A stretch of DNA of 50,092 nt from Pseudoalteromonas sp. TB64 (GCF_000498095.1 NZ_AUTQ01000081.1:60709-110800), one strand, 5' to 3'; positions 35,204-44,213 are shown, counted from the first letter of the stretch. The notes: generated by a model not told the origin, from the letters alone. A program made the numbers and translations.

Positions 35204-35277
35204 AAGAGGCTGATCTGTTTGTGAGATAAAATCAATCGAATAGTAAAGCCTCCCAACTGGGAGGCTTTTTTGTTTTT
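35189..35277 (+). promoter_or_regulatory. Transcription attenuator of pheA
   Basis: Mutually exclusive structures are visible. The 1:2 hairpin pairs 35189-35197 (last Phe codons) with 35203-35211. The antiterminator pairs GAGGCT (35206-35211) with AGCCTC (35247-35252). The terminator pairs 35245-35254 with 35259-35268 and ends in a T-run to about 35277. Stalling on Phe codons would release segment 2 to pair with segment 3 and allow readthrough. This is a textbook Phe attenuator. Confidence 0.85.
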
Positions 35278-35319
35278 GCTGTGTAATCACGGCTTATTTT
35301 TTGGAATGAGGAAACCAAA

Positions 35320-36477
35320 ATGACAAATGATGTATTAAATACCCTAAGACACGATATAAATGAGATAGACTCCGACCTGCTTGTGTTATTAGCTAAACGT
35401 CGCCGGATTAGTCACGGTGTGGTTGAATACAAAATTGCCAATAACAAACCAATTCGCGATGAAGCACGTGAACTTGCATTATTAGAAAAGCTAATTGGCT
35501 ACGGTAAATCACTTGGTTTAGATGCTTACTACGTAAACAATGTTTTTCAAACTATTTTGGAAGACTCTGTTTTACATCAACAAGCTATGCTGCAAAAAAA
35601 CTTAAACCCAGATGCGCTTACTGAAACCCATCGTGTTACTTATTTAGGCGGTCAAGGTTCATATAGTCAATTAGCATGTCACAAATATTTTAGCCGTCGC
35701 CCAGGAAAACTCATTGAAATTGGCTGTACCTCGTTTGACGAAATAACGAGTAAAGTAGAGAACGGTCAAGCTGACTTTGGGTTACTTCCTATCGAAAATA
35801 CAAGCTCAGGTAGTATCAATGAAGTATTTGATTTATTACAACATGCTCAAGTTTCGATTGTAGGTGAAGTAACTCATAGTGTTGAACACTGCCTACTAAC
35901 GGTACCAAACACAGAGCTAAGTCAACTTACTAAAATATTCGCTCACCCTCAGCCGTTTGCGCAATGTAGCCGTTTTTTACAAGGGCTTGGCGATTTACAA
36001 CACGAAACCTGCGACTCAACATCAAGCGCACTACAGTCGGCATTAACTACACCAAATAGTGCAGCAATTGGCTCAGCACAGGCTGGTAAAAACGTAGGGT
36101 TAGAAGTAATTAAGTCAAACCTTGCGAATCAAAGTGAAAATCATAGTCGCTTTATTGTTGTTTCTCGTAAGCCTTTACAAGTTTCAAATCAGATACCAAC
36201 TAAAACAAGTTTAATTATGTCAACAAAGCAACAAGCTGGTTCATTGGCTGATGCCTTAATGATTTTTAAACAGCACAAAATAAACTTGGTTAAGCTTGAG
36301 TCTCGTCCAATGCCAGGTAACCCATGGGAAGAAGTGTTTTATGTGGACTTAGAAGCAAACCTAGCCGATAGCCAAGTAAAAGAAGCCCTAGAAGAGCTAA
36401 AAGAATACACGCAATACGTTCGTATACTTGGGTGTTACCAGAGTGAATCACTCCAAGCAGTTAGCGTTAATACTTAG
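35320..36477 (+). CDS. pheA: Bifunctional chorismate mutase / prephenate dehydratase
   Basis: A 385-residue enzyme converting chorismate to prephenate and prephenate to phenylpyruvate. The chorismate mutase part is at about 1-90 (INEIDSDLLVLLAKRRRIS), the prephenate dehydratase at about 103-285 (VTYLGGQGSYSQLA, LPIENTSSGSINEVFDLL), and a C-terminal ACT domain at about 295-375 with ESRPMPGNPWEE binding Phe for feedback inhibition. The dehydratase signature TRF reads SRF here (NHSRFIVVSRK), replacing the active-site Thr by Ser. The GALV effector motif reads GSLA. The ATG is preceded by GAGGAAA. It is controlled by the leader attenuator. Confidence 0.95.
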   Translation: MTNDVLNTLRHDINEIDSDLLVLLAKRRRISHGVVEYKIANNKPIRDEARELALLEKLIGYGKSLGLDAYYVNNVFQTILEDSVLHQQAMLQKNLNPDALTETHRVTYLGGQGSYSQLACHKYFSRRPGKLIEIGCTSFDEITSKVENGQADFGLLPIENTSSGSINEVFDLLQHAQVSIVGEVTHSVEHCLLTVPNTELSQLTKIFAHPQPFAQCSRFLQGLGDLQHETCDSTSSALQSALTTPNSAAIGSAQAGKNVGLEVIKSNLANQSENHSRFIVVSRKPLQVSNQIPTKTSLIMSTKQQAGSLADALMIFKQHKINLVKLESRPMPGNPWEEVFYVDLEANLADSQVKEALEELKEYTQYVRILGCYQSESLQAVSVNT

Positions 36478-36502
36478 AATCTATATAGCATTGCCGCATA
36501 CT

Positions 36503-36535
36503 AAAAAGGTCTATTTGTAATAAATAGACCTTTTT
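36503..36535. terminator. Terminator between convergent pheA and tyrA
   Basis: A 14-bp perfect stem (36503-36516 / 36522-36535) with flanking A-run and T-run, 25 bases after the pheA stop. Confidence 0.85.
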
Positions 36536-36575
36536 AATAACTCAAACGAGTTAGCTATATTATTAGCTTACCTGT

Positions 36576-37709
36576 TTAATCAAGCACTTTTGCATCATTA
36601 GCTTTATTTAATAGGCTTCTGCTTTGTGTTAAAAAGTGCTCAGTTGAATCTGAAAAATATACCTTAGCGTCAGCAAAAGCATCAATAAGTGCACTTTTAT
36701 CTCCTGCTTTTAGTTTATCCAGCGTTTGTGCAAATGTGTCTTGGTATTGCGCGAGTAAATTTTCCACATCATCAAATTGCGCCAACATAATATCTGAATA
36801 CAGCTCTGGAGATTGAGCAAACAAACGCCCTACCATCATTAATTCAAGCTGATAAATTGGTGACGAACAGCTGCGTAACTCTTCTAGTGTATGGCTTTGC
36901 TTTGCTAAAAACTGTCCGTAAACAAACGTTGTTAAATGGCGCATTACTTGGATTATTTGCATTGCTTCATCGTGTTTTTTTGCATTCAGCTCTACAAGTT
37001 GGCAACCCCATACCTGTAACTGATTTAATAATCCTTTAGCTGCGCTAGGGTCTCGTCCTTCACAAACCACTACAGTTTGTTTTACCCAATGTGAAATATC
37101 TGGACCAAACATAGGATGAAGTCCTACGACGGGACCACTATGTGCTGCTTTTAATGCTTTTATTGGTGCTTGTTTAACCGATGTAATATCTACTAATAGA
37201 CAATCATCGTCGAGTTTAGGTAAATCGTTAACCACTTTTTCTAATGAGTTAATTGGCACACTAATTAAAACAAGCTTTGCACCTTTTAAAATATCTACTG
37301 CTTGTGATTGATTATGTTTATCGAGGGATTTTACTTCATAACCAGAACGCTCAAATTGTTTAGCAAACAATTTACCCATAACACCTTCCCCACCAACAAT
37401 AACAATTGGTGAAAGATCACATGCAACACAAGCAAGTTTAGACTGTTGATTTTGATACGCTTCGCGCATCATTCGTCTAAGTATATCTTCAACTAAATCG
37501 GGGCTTACATTTTGATTTATTGCTTCTTGGCGTCTTGCTGCTAATAACTGAGCTTCTCGCTCTGGATCATGCAATGGCGCACCCGTTTGTTGTTTAAATG
37601 CACCTATTTTTTGAGTGATTCCATTACGTCTTGCAAGTAAGGCAACCAGTTGAGTATCGCATTCATCTATACCATCTCTTAACTGGGCTAAATCTATAAT
37701 ATCTGCCAC
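36576..37709 (-). CDS. tyrA: Bifunctional chorismate mutase / prephenate dehydrogenase
   Basis: A 377-residue enzyme that makes prephenate from chorismate and oxidises it with NAD+ to 4-hydroxyphenylpyruvate for tyrosine synthesis. The N-terminal chorismate mutase is at about 1-90 (LRDGIDECDTQLVALLARRN, EREAQLLAARR), the dehydrogenase at about 100-370 with nucleotide loop VGGEGVMGKLF and catalytic-site LHPMFGPD containing the His. It is convergent with pheA and separated from it by a terminator. A TyrR box lies 29-46 bases upstream of the start, so tyrosine repression is likely, in contrast with the attenuation of pheA. Confidence 0.95.
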   Translation of the reverse strand: MADIIDLAQLRDGIDECDTQLVALLARRNGITQKIGAFKQQTGAPLHDPEREAQLLAARRQEAINQNVSPDLVEDILRRMMREAYQNQQSKLACVACDLSPIVIVGGEGVMGKLFAKQFERSGYEVKSLDKHNQSQAVDILKGAKLVLISVPINSLEKVVNDLPKLDDDCLLVDITSVKQAPIKALKAAHSGPVVGLHPMFGPDISHWVKQTVVVCEGRDPSAAKGLLNQLQVWGCQLVELNAKKHDEAMQIIQVMRHLTTFVYGQFLAKQSHTLEELRSCSSPIYQLELMMVGRLFAQSPELYSDIMLAQFDDVENLLAQYQDTFAQTLDKLKAGDKSALIDAFADAKVYFSDSTEHFLTQSRSLLNKANDAKVLD

Positions 37710-37737
37710 GTTCTTGTCCCACCTTAAAACATTAAAT

Positions 37738-37755
37738 CGTAAATTTAAATTTACA
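37738..37755. promoter_or_regulatory. TyrR box upstream of tyrA
   Basis: CGTAAA-N6-TTTACA matches the TyrR operator TGTAAA-N6-TTTACA with one mismatch and is palindromic. It lies 29 bases upstream of the tyrA start, where a repressor would block transcription. Confidence 0.75.
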
Positions 37756-38160
37756 TATAAGTAAACTAATCAATACGATAAATACTAACAGGATACGTTA
37801 GCTGTTAAAAGAGCAGATCTAGTTTAGTAAACAAAAAGTGAGGTAAAAAGGCAAAGCCGTATTTAATGGATGTTATTACTTATAATTCTAATTAAATTGA
37901 AATATTGGCTCTACAGATTAAAGCTTACAACCTTTAAGTAGTTTTATATAAAGCAGGTATATTTTGGGCTCTACACCTCTTAAATCATAACTAGATACTT
38001 ATGATGTTATTAGGTTGAGTAAATAAGTGACTTTTAATGCGGTGTGCTATTTAATTGTTTAGAACATCTAATGCAGGAATAAAACTGGTATTAAATACAA
38101 CTAATATAAATACAGTTTAATGTGACTACTTTATTAATTATAAATTTATTTATAAAAACC
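37756..38160. other. Intergenic region without a recognised gene
   Basis: About 400 AT-rich bases between the tyrA operator and the terminator of the rplS operon. I see no ORF with a ribosome-binding site, no RNA gene and no repeat. Confidence 0.5.
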
Positions 38161-38198
38161 AAAACGGGCTGCATCCCAAAGGATGCAACCCGTTTTTT
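38161..38198 (-). terminator. Rho-independent terminator of the rpsP-rplS operon
   Basis: A 16-bp stem with one mismatch (AAAACGGG and TGCATCC arms, loop CAAA), 22 bases beyond the rplS stop. Confidence 0.85.
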
Positions 38199-38219
38199 TG
38201 CGTTGATAAATAACGCGTA

Positions 38220-38579
38220 TTAGTTAAGCTTTTCTCTAATACGTGCAGATTTACCAGAACGCTCACGTAGATAGTAAAGCTTAGCACGGCGAACTGCACC
38301 GCGACGCTTAACTGTTACGCTATCAATAAGAGGGCTGTGCGTTTGGAATACACGCTCAACGCCTTCACCGTTCGAAATTTTACGAACTGTGAATGCTGAG
38401 TGAAGACCACGATTACGCTTAGCGATTACAACACCTTCAAAGGCCTGTAGACGCTCTTTTGCACCTTCTTTTACTTTTACCTGTACAACCACTGTATCAC
38501 CAGGGCCAAATGCAGGTACGTCTGTTTTAAGCTGCTCATCTTCAAGCGCTTTAATAATATTTTGGTTTACTTTTGCCAT
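38220..38579 (-). CDS. rplS: 50S ribosomal protein L19
   Basis: A 119-residue ribosomal protein at the 30S-50S interface. The sequence is that of L19: [39 protein letters not shown] and [19 protein letters not shown]. The family starts at [12 protein letters not shown] (38579), which has GTGAG seven bases upstream; an in-frame GTG at 38591 is possible but less likely. It is the last gene of the rpsP-rimM-trmD-rplS operon. The order matches Enterobacteria. Confidence 0.97.
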   Translation of the reverse strand: MAKVNQNIIKALEDEQLKTDVPAFGPGDTVVVQVKVKEGAKERLQAFEGVVIAKRNRGLHSAFTVRKISNGEGVERVFQTHSPLIDSVTVKRRGAVRRAKLYYLRERSGKSARIREKLN

Positions 38580-38612
38580 TATGTTTCTCACTTTCCTAGG
38601 TGTAACTGTCTT

Positions 38613-39380
38613 CTAGCCACAAGCTTTTTGGTACTCTTGCTGAAATTTCGCGAGTAATACCGCTTGCTCCTCAGTCAGAGCTAGGTTATGCAACAAGTCA
38701 GGACGTCGTAGCCAAGTTCTGCCTAATGACTGCATAAGCCGCCATTTTGCTATCTCTTGGTGGTTTCCACTGAGCAATACAGCAGGCACCTGTTTGTCGT
38801 CCAATGTTTCTGGTCGTGTATAGTGTGGACAATCTAACAAGCCATCCGAAAATGAATCTTGTTCTGCTGACTGGTTATGACCTAACACACCTGGCACCAA
38901 TCGCGCTACTGCGTCAATTAATGTCATGGCAGGTAGTTCACCACCACTCAAAATAAAATCACCAATTGACCATTCTTCGTCAACGTATGACTCTATTATT
39001 CTCTCATCTATACCTTCATAGCGACCGGCAATCAAAATCAGTTTTTTAGAGTTAGCGAGTTCGCTAGCGCCTTGCTGATCAAGTTTGCGCCCTTGCGGGG
39101 ACATATAAATTACTTTAGCACCATCACCAGCTGCTTTTTTAGCTTCGGCAATCGCTTTTTTTAATGGCTCAACCATCATTAACATACCAGGTCCGCCCCC
39201 GTAAGGACGGTCATCTACGGTTCTATGCTTATCTAAAGCGTAGTCTCGTGGATTCCAGCAGTTAAAATCAATTAAGCCATTTTTTACTGCGCGACCGGTA
39301 ACACCTTGGTCTGTAATAGCGTCAAACATGTCTGGAAAAAGGCTTATCACCCCTACCCATAATGAACTAGTTTGTGTCAT
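38613..39380 (-). CDS. trmD: tRNA (guanine-N1-)-methyltransferase
   Basis: A 255-residue SPOUT-type knotted methyltransferase that makes m1G37 in tRNAs reading CNN codons and so prevents +1 frameshifting. Diagnostic segments are [14 protein letters not shown] at the N-terminus, the [12 protein letters not shown] loop, and the knot region [15 protein letters not shown] followed by [16 protein letters not shown]. It shares one base with the rimM stop (39380) and is followed by rplS 33 bases on, so translation is coupled. Confidence 0.97.
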   Translation of the reverse strand: MTQTSSLWVGVISLFPDMFDAITDQGVTGRAVKNGLIDFNCWNPRDYALDKHRTVDDRPYGGGPGMLMMVEPLKKAIAEAKKAAGDGAKVIYMSPQGRKLDQQGASELANSKKLILIAGRYEGIDERIIESYVDEEWSIGDFILSGGELPAMTLIDAVARLVPGVLGHNQSAEQDSFSDGLLDCPHYTRPETLDDKQVPAVLLSGNHQEIAKWRLMQSLGRTWLRRPDLLHNLALTEEQAVLLAKFQQEYQKACG

Positions 39381-39916
39381 TAAAAACCAGGATCCCAGTC
39401 TACGGTAATTTCTCTTGCGTCGTATTTAACTTCTTTAATAACTGAATCAGTTAAAAAAGGAATCAAACGCTCAGCTTGACCAAATGCGTCTTTACTGTTT
39501 GCTTTCACAACCAGTACGTCATTTGATCCTGTCTCCATCAGGTCATCAACAATGCCTAAGCTATAACCTTTATCGGTTACAACAGACATGCCAATGAGAT
39601 CTCGCCAATAGAACTCACCTTGCGGGAGTTCTGGTAAATGCGCTGCATCCATTGAGATTTCAGCATGGGTATAAGCCATTGCTTCGTCTCGGTCGTTTAC
39701 CTGCGCAAATTTAGCGATAAAGCCTTTGTTGTGGCGACGCCAGTCGACCACTTCTAAGGACTGCCATTTACCTTGCTGCCCTATCAACCACGGGCTGAAA
39801 TCGAAGATCCCTACGGGATCATCAGTAAATGAATGTACCTTAAGCCAGCCCTTTATACCATATGGGGCACCGAGCTTTCCTACGACAATGATTGATGAGG
39901 TGTTCTCTTGACTCAT
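39380..39916 (-). CDS. rimM: 16S rRNA processing protein RimM
   Basis: A 178-residue assembly factor for the 30S head, binding ribosomal protein S19. The N-terminal RimM domain carries [21 protein letters not shown] (in parts [20 protein letters not shown]) and the C-terminal PRC-barrel carries [13 protein letters not shown] and [10 protein letters not shown]. It lies between rpsP and trmD, with 17 bases to rpsP and a 1-base overlap to trmD, the standard order. Confidence 0.97.
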   Translation of the reverse strand: MSQENTSSIIVVGKLGAPYGIKGWLKVHSFTDDPVGIFDFSPWLIGQQGKWQSLEVVDWRRHNKGFIAKFAQVNDRDEAMAYTHAEISMDAAHLPELPQGEFYWRDLIGMSVVTDKGYSLGIVDDLMETGSNDVLVVKANSKDAFGQAERLIPFLTDSVIKEVKYDAREITVDWDPGF

Positions 39917-39933
39917 GGTTACACTTACGCCTA

Positions 39934-40182
39934 TTAAGCCGCTTTACGAGCGTCTTTTACTAACTTAGCTACGCGATCTGAAAGAGATGCGCCCTGACCT
40001 ACCCAGTGTTCAACACGTGGTAAATCTAAACGAATTTTTTCTTCTTGACCTGAAGCAATTGGGTTAAAAAAGCCTACTTTCTCGATGAAGCGACCGTCAC
40101 GCGAGAAACGGCTATCCGCAACCACAATTTGATAGAAAGGGCGTTTTTTAGCGCCACCACGTTGCAAACGAATAGTTACCAT
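39934..40182 (-). CDS. rpsP: 30S ribosomal protein S16
   Basis: An 82-residue ribosomal protein starting [20 protein letters not shown], which is the S16 signature, followed by [20 protein letters not shown]. It is the first gene of the rpsP-rimM-trmD-rplS operon. The message has a 5' leader of about 60 bases with a G/C-rich hairpin and a sigma-70 promoter upstream. Confidence 0.97.
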   Translation of the reverse strand: MVTIRLQRGGAKKRPFYQIVVADSRFSRDGRFIEKVGFFNPIASGQEEKIRLDLPRVEHWVGQGASLSDRVAKLVKDARKAA

Positions 40183-40225
40183 ACCGTCCTCTATAAAGAT
40201 TGACTGTTTTCATTAATAAGATTTA

Positions 40226-40250
40226 CTCCCCAGAATGGGGAGCTGGGGAA
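40226..40250 (-). promoter_or_regulatory. Competing hairpins in the rpsP leader
   Basis: On the minus strand the leader TTCCCCAGCTCCCCATTC followed by TGGGGAG can form CTCCCCA/TGGGGAG (7 bp, loop of 3, 40226-40242) or the alternative TCCCCAG/CTGGGGA, sharing the 3' arm. Both are strong and exclude each other. Any regulatory role is inferred. Confidence 0.45.
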
Positions 40251-40277
40251 TTGTACGAGTTTTTGGCAATAACGCAA
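40250..40277 (-). promoter_or_regulatory. rpsP: Sigma-70 promoter of the rpsP operon
   Basis: On the minus strand TTGCGT (40277-40272), a 16-base spacer and TACAAT (40255-40250), followed by a G/C-rich discriminator (TCCCC) as expected for a growth-rate-controlled ribosomal promoter. Confidence 0.7.
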
Positions 40278-40376
40278 GTAAGAAGTGAACCTAAAAGGCA
40301 GTTTAGTAGGTTAAACCGTGATCTCAACGATAAATAAGGGTTAAAGGTGTATTACATGCATAATTTATTCAACAAA

Positions 40377-40448
40377 AAAGGAGCTATTTGCTCCTTTAAA
40401 TATGATTCGCTATTATTTTAAAAAGTAACTTAATGGTACTTTTTAAAA
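40377..40448 (-). terminator. ffh: Two tandem terminators after ffh
   Basis: A 12-bp stem (40416-40427 / 40437-40448) overlaps the ffh stop codon, and a second 8-bp stem (40377-40384 / 40390-40397, AAAGGAGC) follows with T-rich sequence on the minus strand. Together they separate ffh from the rpsP promoter. Confidence 0.75.
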
Positions 40449-41822
40449 TTTAGGACCACCGCCACCCATCATTCCAGGTGGTAACATGCCTTTCATACCA
40501 CGCATCATTTTGGTCATGCCGCCTTTACCTTTCATTTTTTTCATCATTTTTTGCATTTGCGTAAATTGCTTAAGCAACTTATTAATCTCTTGTACTTGTG
40601 TACCAGAGCCTGCTGCAATACGTTTTTTACGCGAACCTTTAATGATTTCTGGGCGAGCACGTTCTTTTTTAGTCATCGAGCTAATAATGGCTTCCATTTG
40701 AATAAATGTTTTATCGCCCATTTGACCTTTAACTGCATCTGGTAAGTTAGACATACCTGGAAGCTTATCGAGCATAGACATCATGCCACCCATGCTTTTC
40801 ATTTGCTTTAATTGATCAGCAAAATCATCAAGGGTAAACCCTGCACCTTTAAATACTTTTTCAGCAACTCTGGCAGCTTGCTCTTTATCTACTTTCATCT
40901 CGACTTCTTCGATTAATGAAAGTACATCACCCATGCCTAAAATACGCGACGCTATACGGTCTGGATGGAAAGGTTCTAGTGCATCAGTACGCTCACCAAC
41001 ACCCATGAACTTAATAGGCTTACCCGTAATGTGACGAATAGATAAAGCAGCACCACCACGTGCATCACCATCGGTTTTTGTTAATATAACACCGGTAAGT
41101 GGTAATGCTTCGTCAAATGCTTTTGCTGTATTTGCCGCATCTTGACCTGTCATTGCATCAACAACGAACAAGGTCTCAATTGGATTGATTGCTTTGTGAA
41201 GATCTTTAATCTCGTCCATCATGTCGCTATCAACATGTAAACGACCGGCTGTATCAACTAATACAACATCAATAAATTTCTTTTTCGCATGAGATATTGC
41301 TGCTGTAGCAATATCTACTGGCTTTTGCGATATATCACTTGGGAAAAAATCAACACCAACTTCTTCTGCAAGTGTTTCTAACTGTTTGATTGCCGCTGGA
41401 CGGTACACGTCGGCGCTCACTACAAGTACAGATTTTTTCTTACGTTCTTTTAAAAACTTCGCTAGTTTAGCTACGCTGGTTGTTTTACCCGCGCCTTGTA
41501 AACCTGCCATCATAACAACAGCTGGCGGCTGTGCATTTAGGCTTAGCTCTTCATTAGCCTCACCCATGGCTTTTTCGAGTTCTTCACGTACTATTTTTAC
41601 AAATACTTGGCCAGGGCTTAGGCTTTTTGTAACTTCTACACCTACAGCACGCTCTTTAACTTGTTTTACAAAATCGCGTACAACAGGCAACGCCACATCG
41701 GCTTCTAAAAAAGCCATACGCACTTCACGAAGAGTGTCTTTAATATTATCTTCAGTCAGGCGGCCACGACCACTGATATTTTTTAAGGTTTTACCTAATC
41801 GTTCTTGGAGGTTCTCAAACAT
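40443..41822 (-). CDS. ffh: Signal recognition particle GTPase Ffh
   Basis: A 459-residue protein targeting inner-membrane proteins to the translocon with 4.5S RNA and FtsY. The N domain (about 1-85) begins MFENLQERLGKTLKNI. The G domain (about 86-295) has P-loop GLQGAGKTTSVAKLAKF, DTAGRLHVD and TKTDGDARGGAALS. The C-terminal M domain is rich in methionines (QKMMKKMKGKGGMTKMMRG), binding signal peptides and RNA. The in-frame upstream extension to 41861 is not part of the family; the ATG at 41822 is the normal start. Confidence 0.97.
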   Translation of the reverse strand: MFENLQERLGKTLKNISGRGRLTEDNIKDTLREVRMAFLEADVALPVVRDFVKQVKERAVGVEVTKSLSPGQVFVKIVREELEKAMGEANEELSLNAQPPAVVMMAGLQGAGKTTSVAKLAKFLKERKKKSVLVVSADVYRPAAIKQLETLAEEVGVDFFPSDISQKPVDIATAAISHAKKKFIDVVLVDTAGRLHVDSDMMDEIKDLHKAINPIETLFVVDAMTGQDAANTAKAFDEALPLTGVILTKTDGDARGGAALSIRHITGKPIKFMGVGERTDALEPFHPDRIASRILGMGDVLSLIEEVEMKVDKEQAARVAEKVFKGAGFTLDDFADQLKQMKSMGGMMSMLDKLPGMSNLPDAVKGQMGDKTFIQMEAIISSMTKKERARPEIIKGSRKKRIAAGSGTQVQEINKLLKQFTQMQKMMKKMKGKGGMTKMMRGMKGMLPPGMMGGGGPKF

Positions 41823-42072
41823 GAATCGGTTCCGATAAGACGTTATATCAAACCTAATCAAAGGTCTTTATATGCAGACACTTAATTGATGAGATTGATA
41901 TTATTAAATTTGAATTAAAAACAGTATACCGTAAATGGTGCCGGACAATACAGTGTTCAAGTGCTGCTAGTTGAGTTTCTTTTTTTAAGGTCTATCCATT
42001 TGCTTTGCTATAAAATACAATGGTTGTATAACAACAAGATTTTTTTGACTCAAATTAAGTGGCCCAAGCACA

Positions 42073-42879
42073 ATGCTGATTATTAGTTTAACTATTATTG
42101 CCAGTTTATTTTATGTGTTAGCAACGTCTCACGTGCTATCGCGACTGTTTCATAAACAAGGTCCTAGCCAAAAAGTAACTGTAATACTAAGTACGGTTGC
42201 AATAGTGGCGCATATGCTGTTGTTGGTAAATTCTGTATTTCGTTCCGACGGTCAAGATTTAAGTATTGTTAATGTGGCTTTATTAACCTGTTGGGTCATT
42301 GTTGTATCAGTTACAACCGTCTCGTTAAAGTTTCCGGCTACGTTACTGTTGCCTGTGGTATATGCTTTTGCAGCTCTGTTAAGTATTGCCAGCTTATTTA
42401 TTCCTCACCATATTTTATTGCAAAGTATTAACGTTGAAGTAGGTCTCGTTACTCATATTTCATTATCTTTACTTGCTTACTGTATTTTAATCATCGCTAC
42501 TTTATATGGTGTACAGTTTTACTTTATTGATAAGCGCTTAAAACGTAAAGACCTTGCTATAGTACATAGTCATCTACCTCCACTAATGGTAGTTGAGCGC
42601 CAGTTATATCAATTACTTAATTTGGGCACTATATTGCTCACCTTAGCATTGTTGTCAGGGTTTATATTTCTTGATGGAATGTTTGCAAAAGAGTTTATAC
42701 ACAAAACGATATTGTCATTAATTGCATGGGCAATTTTTGCCATTGCTGCATTAGGACATATGAAACAAGGATGGAGAGGAAAACCGGTCGTTATTACCAT
42801 CATGGTCGCAGCATTTATCCTCACACTTGCTTATTTTGGTAGCCGTTTCATACAAGAAGTAGTACTTAATAAGTTTTAA
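42073..42879 (+). CDS. ypjD: YpjD, CcsA-like inner-membrane protein
   Basis: A 268-residue protein with about eight transmembrane helices in the arrangement of cytochrome c assembly (CcsA/CcmC-like) proteins. Conserved parts include HVLSRLFHKQGPSQ near the N-terminus, HISLSLLAYCILIIATLYGVQF (in parts HISLSLLAY, CILIIATLYGVQF), ERQLYQLLNLGTILLTLALLSG and HMKQGWRGKPVVI. In E. coli ypjD also lies next to ffh and corB, divergent from ffh, and the same arrangement is seen here. Haem binding is inferred from the family; the precise role is not established. Confidence 0.9.
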   Translation: MLIISLTIIASLFYVLATSHVLSRLFHKQGPSQKVTVILSTVAIVAHMLLLVNSVFRSDGQDLSIVNVALLTCWVIVVSVTTVSLKFPATLLLPVVYAFAALLSIASLFIPHHILLQSINVEVGLVTHISLSLLAYCILIIATLYGVQFYFIDKRLKRKDLAIVHSHLPPLMVVERQLYQLLNLGTILLTLALLSGFIFLDGMFAKEFIHKTILSLIAWAIFAIAALGHMKQGWRGKPVVITIMVAAFILTLAYFGSRFIQEVVLNKF

Positions 42880-42940
42880 CTTGACTCTGCTTGCTCACTC
42901 TAGCTTAATACGCATTGATTTATAAGAAAAGGATCCATCG

Positions 42941-44209
42941 TTGGACGACATATCGACAAGTACCCTGTTTATCATCTTAGGTTTATTGGTGCTTTTTTCT
43001 GCTTATTTTTCGGGTTCAGAAACCGGAATCATGTCAATCAATCGTATACGTCTGCGACATCTTGCTAAACAAGATCATCGTGCAGCTAAACGAGTCAGTA
43101 AACTACTTAGCCGTCCGGATAGGCTTATAGGTTTAATATTAATTGGTAACAACTTAGTCAATATTGCTGCAGCTCAAGTAGCTACTATTATTGGTATTCG
43201 TTTGTATGGTGATTTAGGTATTGCTATTGCGACCGGGGTATTAACTCTCGTTATACTTATATTTGCTGAGGTAACACCAAAAACACTTGCAGCTTTGTAC
43301 CCTGAAAAGGTGGCATTTCCAAGCTCTGTTGTTTTAAAAGGTCTATTAAAAATATTATTCCCATTTGTGCTTATTATTAACTGGTTAACGAATGGTTTAT
43401 TACGATTGTTTGGTATAACAACAGCACAAATAGAAGAGCACAGCTTAAGTAAAGAAGAATTAAAAACAGTGGTTAACGAATCAGGTGCCCTACTTCCTGC
43501 TCGCCATCAAAGCATGCTAACTTCGATTTTAGATTTAGAACAAGTAACCGTTGAAGATATTATGATCCCGCGTAATGAAATTGTGGCGATAGATATTAAC
43601 GATGAATGGAAATTAATTAGCAGACAACTTACATACTCACAACACACTCGTGTATTACTCTACCGAGATAATATTGATGATGCTGTAGGTTTCATTCACT
43701 CACGCGACGCACTTCGTTTACTTACAAAAGAGCAATTTGATAAGCCTTCGTTACTACGTGCCGTACGTGAGATTTACTTTATCCCAGAAGGTACGTCACT
43801 AAACACCCAGCTATTAAAGTTTCAACAATCCAAAGAACGTATTGGCTTAGTTGTTGATGAATATGGTGACATTCAAGGTCTTGTAACACTCGAAGATATT
43901 TTGGAAGAAGTGGTAGGCGATTTCACAACAACGCAAACACGTACACCTAGTGAAGAAGTTACAACTCAAACAGATGGTTCGTGTATTGTTGATGGCGGTG
44001 CAAACGTTCGTGATTTAAATAAAGAGATGGGCTGGGATTTCCCACTTGATGGGCCTAAAACACTTAGCGGACTAATTATTGAATACCTAGAAAACATCCC
44101 TGATGCTAATATCAGTTTACGTATTGCGGGTTATCCTGTTGAAGTACTCGAAGTAAAAGAGAACATGATAAAACAAGTTAAAATACTGCCCAATAAACGA
44201 AAGCATTAA
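42941..44209 (+). CDS. corB: CNNM/CorB family membrane protein (HlyC/CorC-type)
   Basis: A 422-residue protein. A DUF21/CNNM membrane domain (about 1-190, FSAYFSGSETGIMSINRIRLR) is followed by a pair of CBS domains (about 205-330: TVEDIMIPRNEIVAID, VGFIHSRDALRLL, GDIQGLVTLEDILEEVVGDF) and a CorC-HlyC transporter-associated domain (about 340-415). The family is linked to Mg2+/Co2+ resistance and efflux. The start is TTG, with AAAAGGA eight bases upstream, and translation from TTG fits the family N-terminus. It follows ypjD with a 61-base gap, as in E. coli, so cotranscription is probable. Confidence 0.92.
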   Translation: MDDISTSTLFIILGLLVLFSAYFSGSETGIMSINRIRLRHLAKQDHRAAKRVSKLLSRPDRLIGLILIGNNLVNIAAAQVATIIGIRLYGDLGIAIATGVLTLVILIFAEVTPKTLAALYPEKVAFPSSVVLKGLLKILFPFVLIINWLTNGLLRLFGITTAQIEEHSLSKEELKTVVNESGALLPARHQSMLTSILDLEQVTVEDIMIPRNEIVAIDINDEWKLISRQLTYSQHTRVLLYRDNIDDAVGFIHSRDALRLLTKEQFDKPSLLRAVREIYFIPEGTSLNTQLLKFQQSKERIGLVVDEYGDIQGLVTLEDILEEVVGDFTTTQTRTPSEEVTTQTDGSCIVDGGANVRDLNKEMGWDFPLDGPKTLSGLIIEYLENIPDANISLRIAGYPVEVLEVKENMIKQVKILPNKRKH

Positions 44210-44213
44210 AACT

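Noticed and set aside
37710..38219. Possible hidden gene in the 510-base gap between tyrA and rplS
   Set aside because: No ORF with a start site and no RNA fold stand out, apart from the TyrR box at one end and the rplS terminator at the other.
41386..41838. A 150-codon plus-strand ORF opposite ffh
   Set aside because: It is antisense to a highly conserved gene and its composition follows the opposite strand of ffh; no sign of independent coding.
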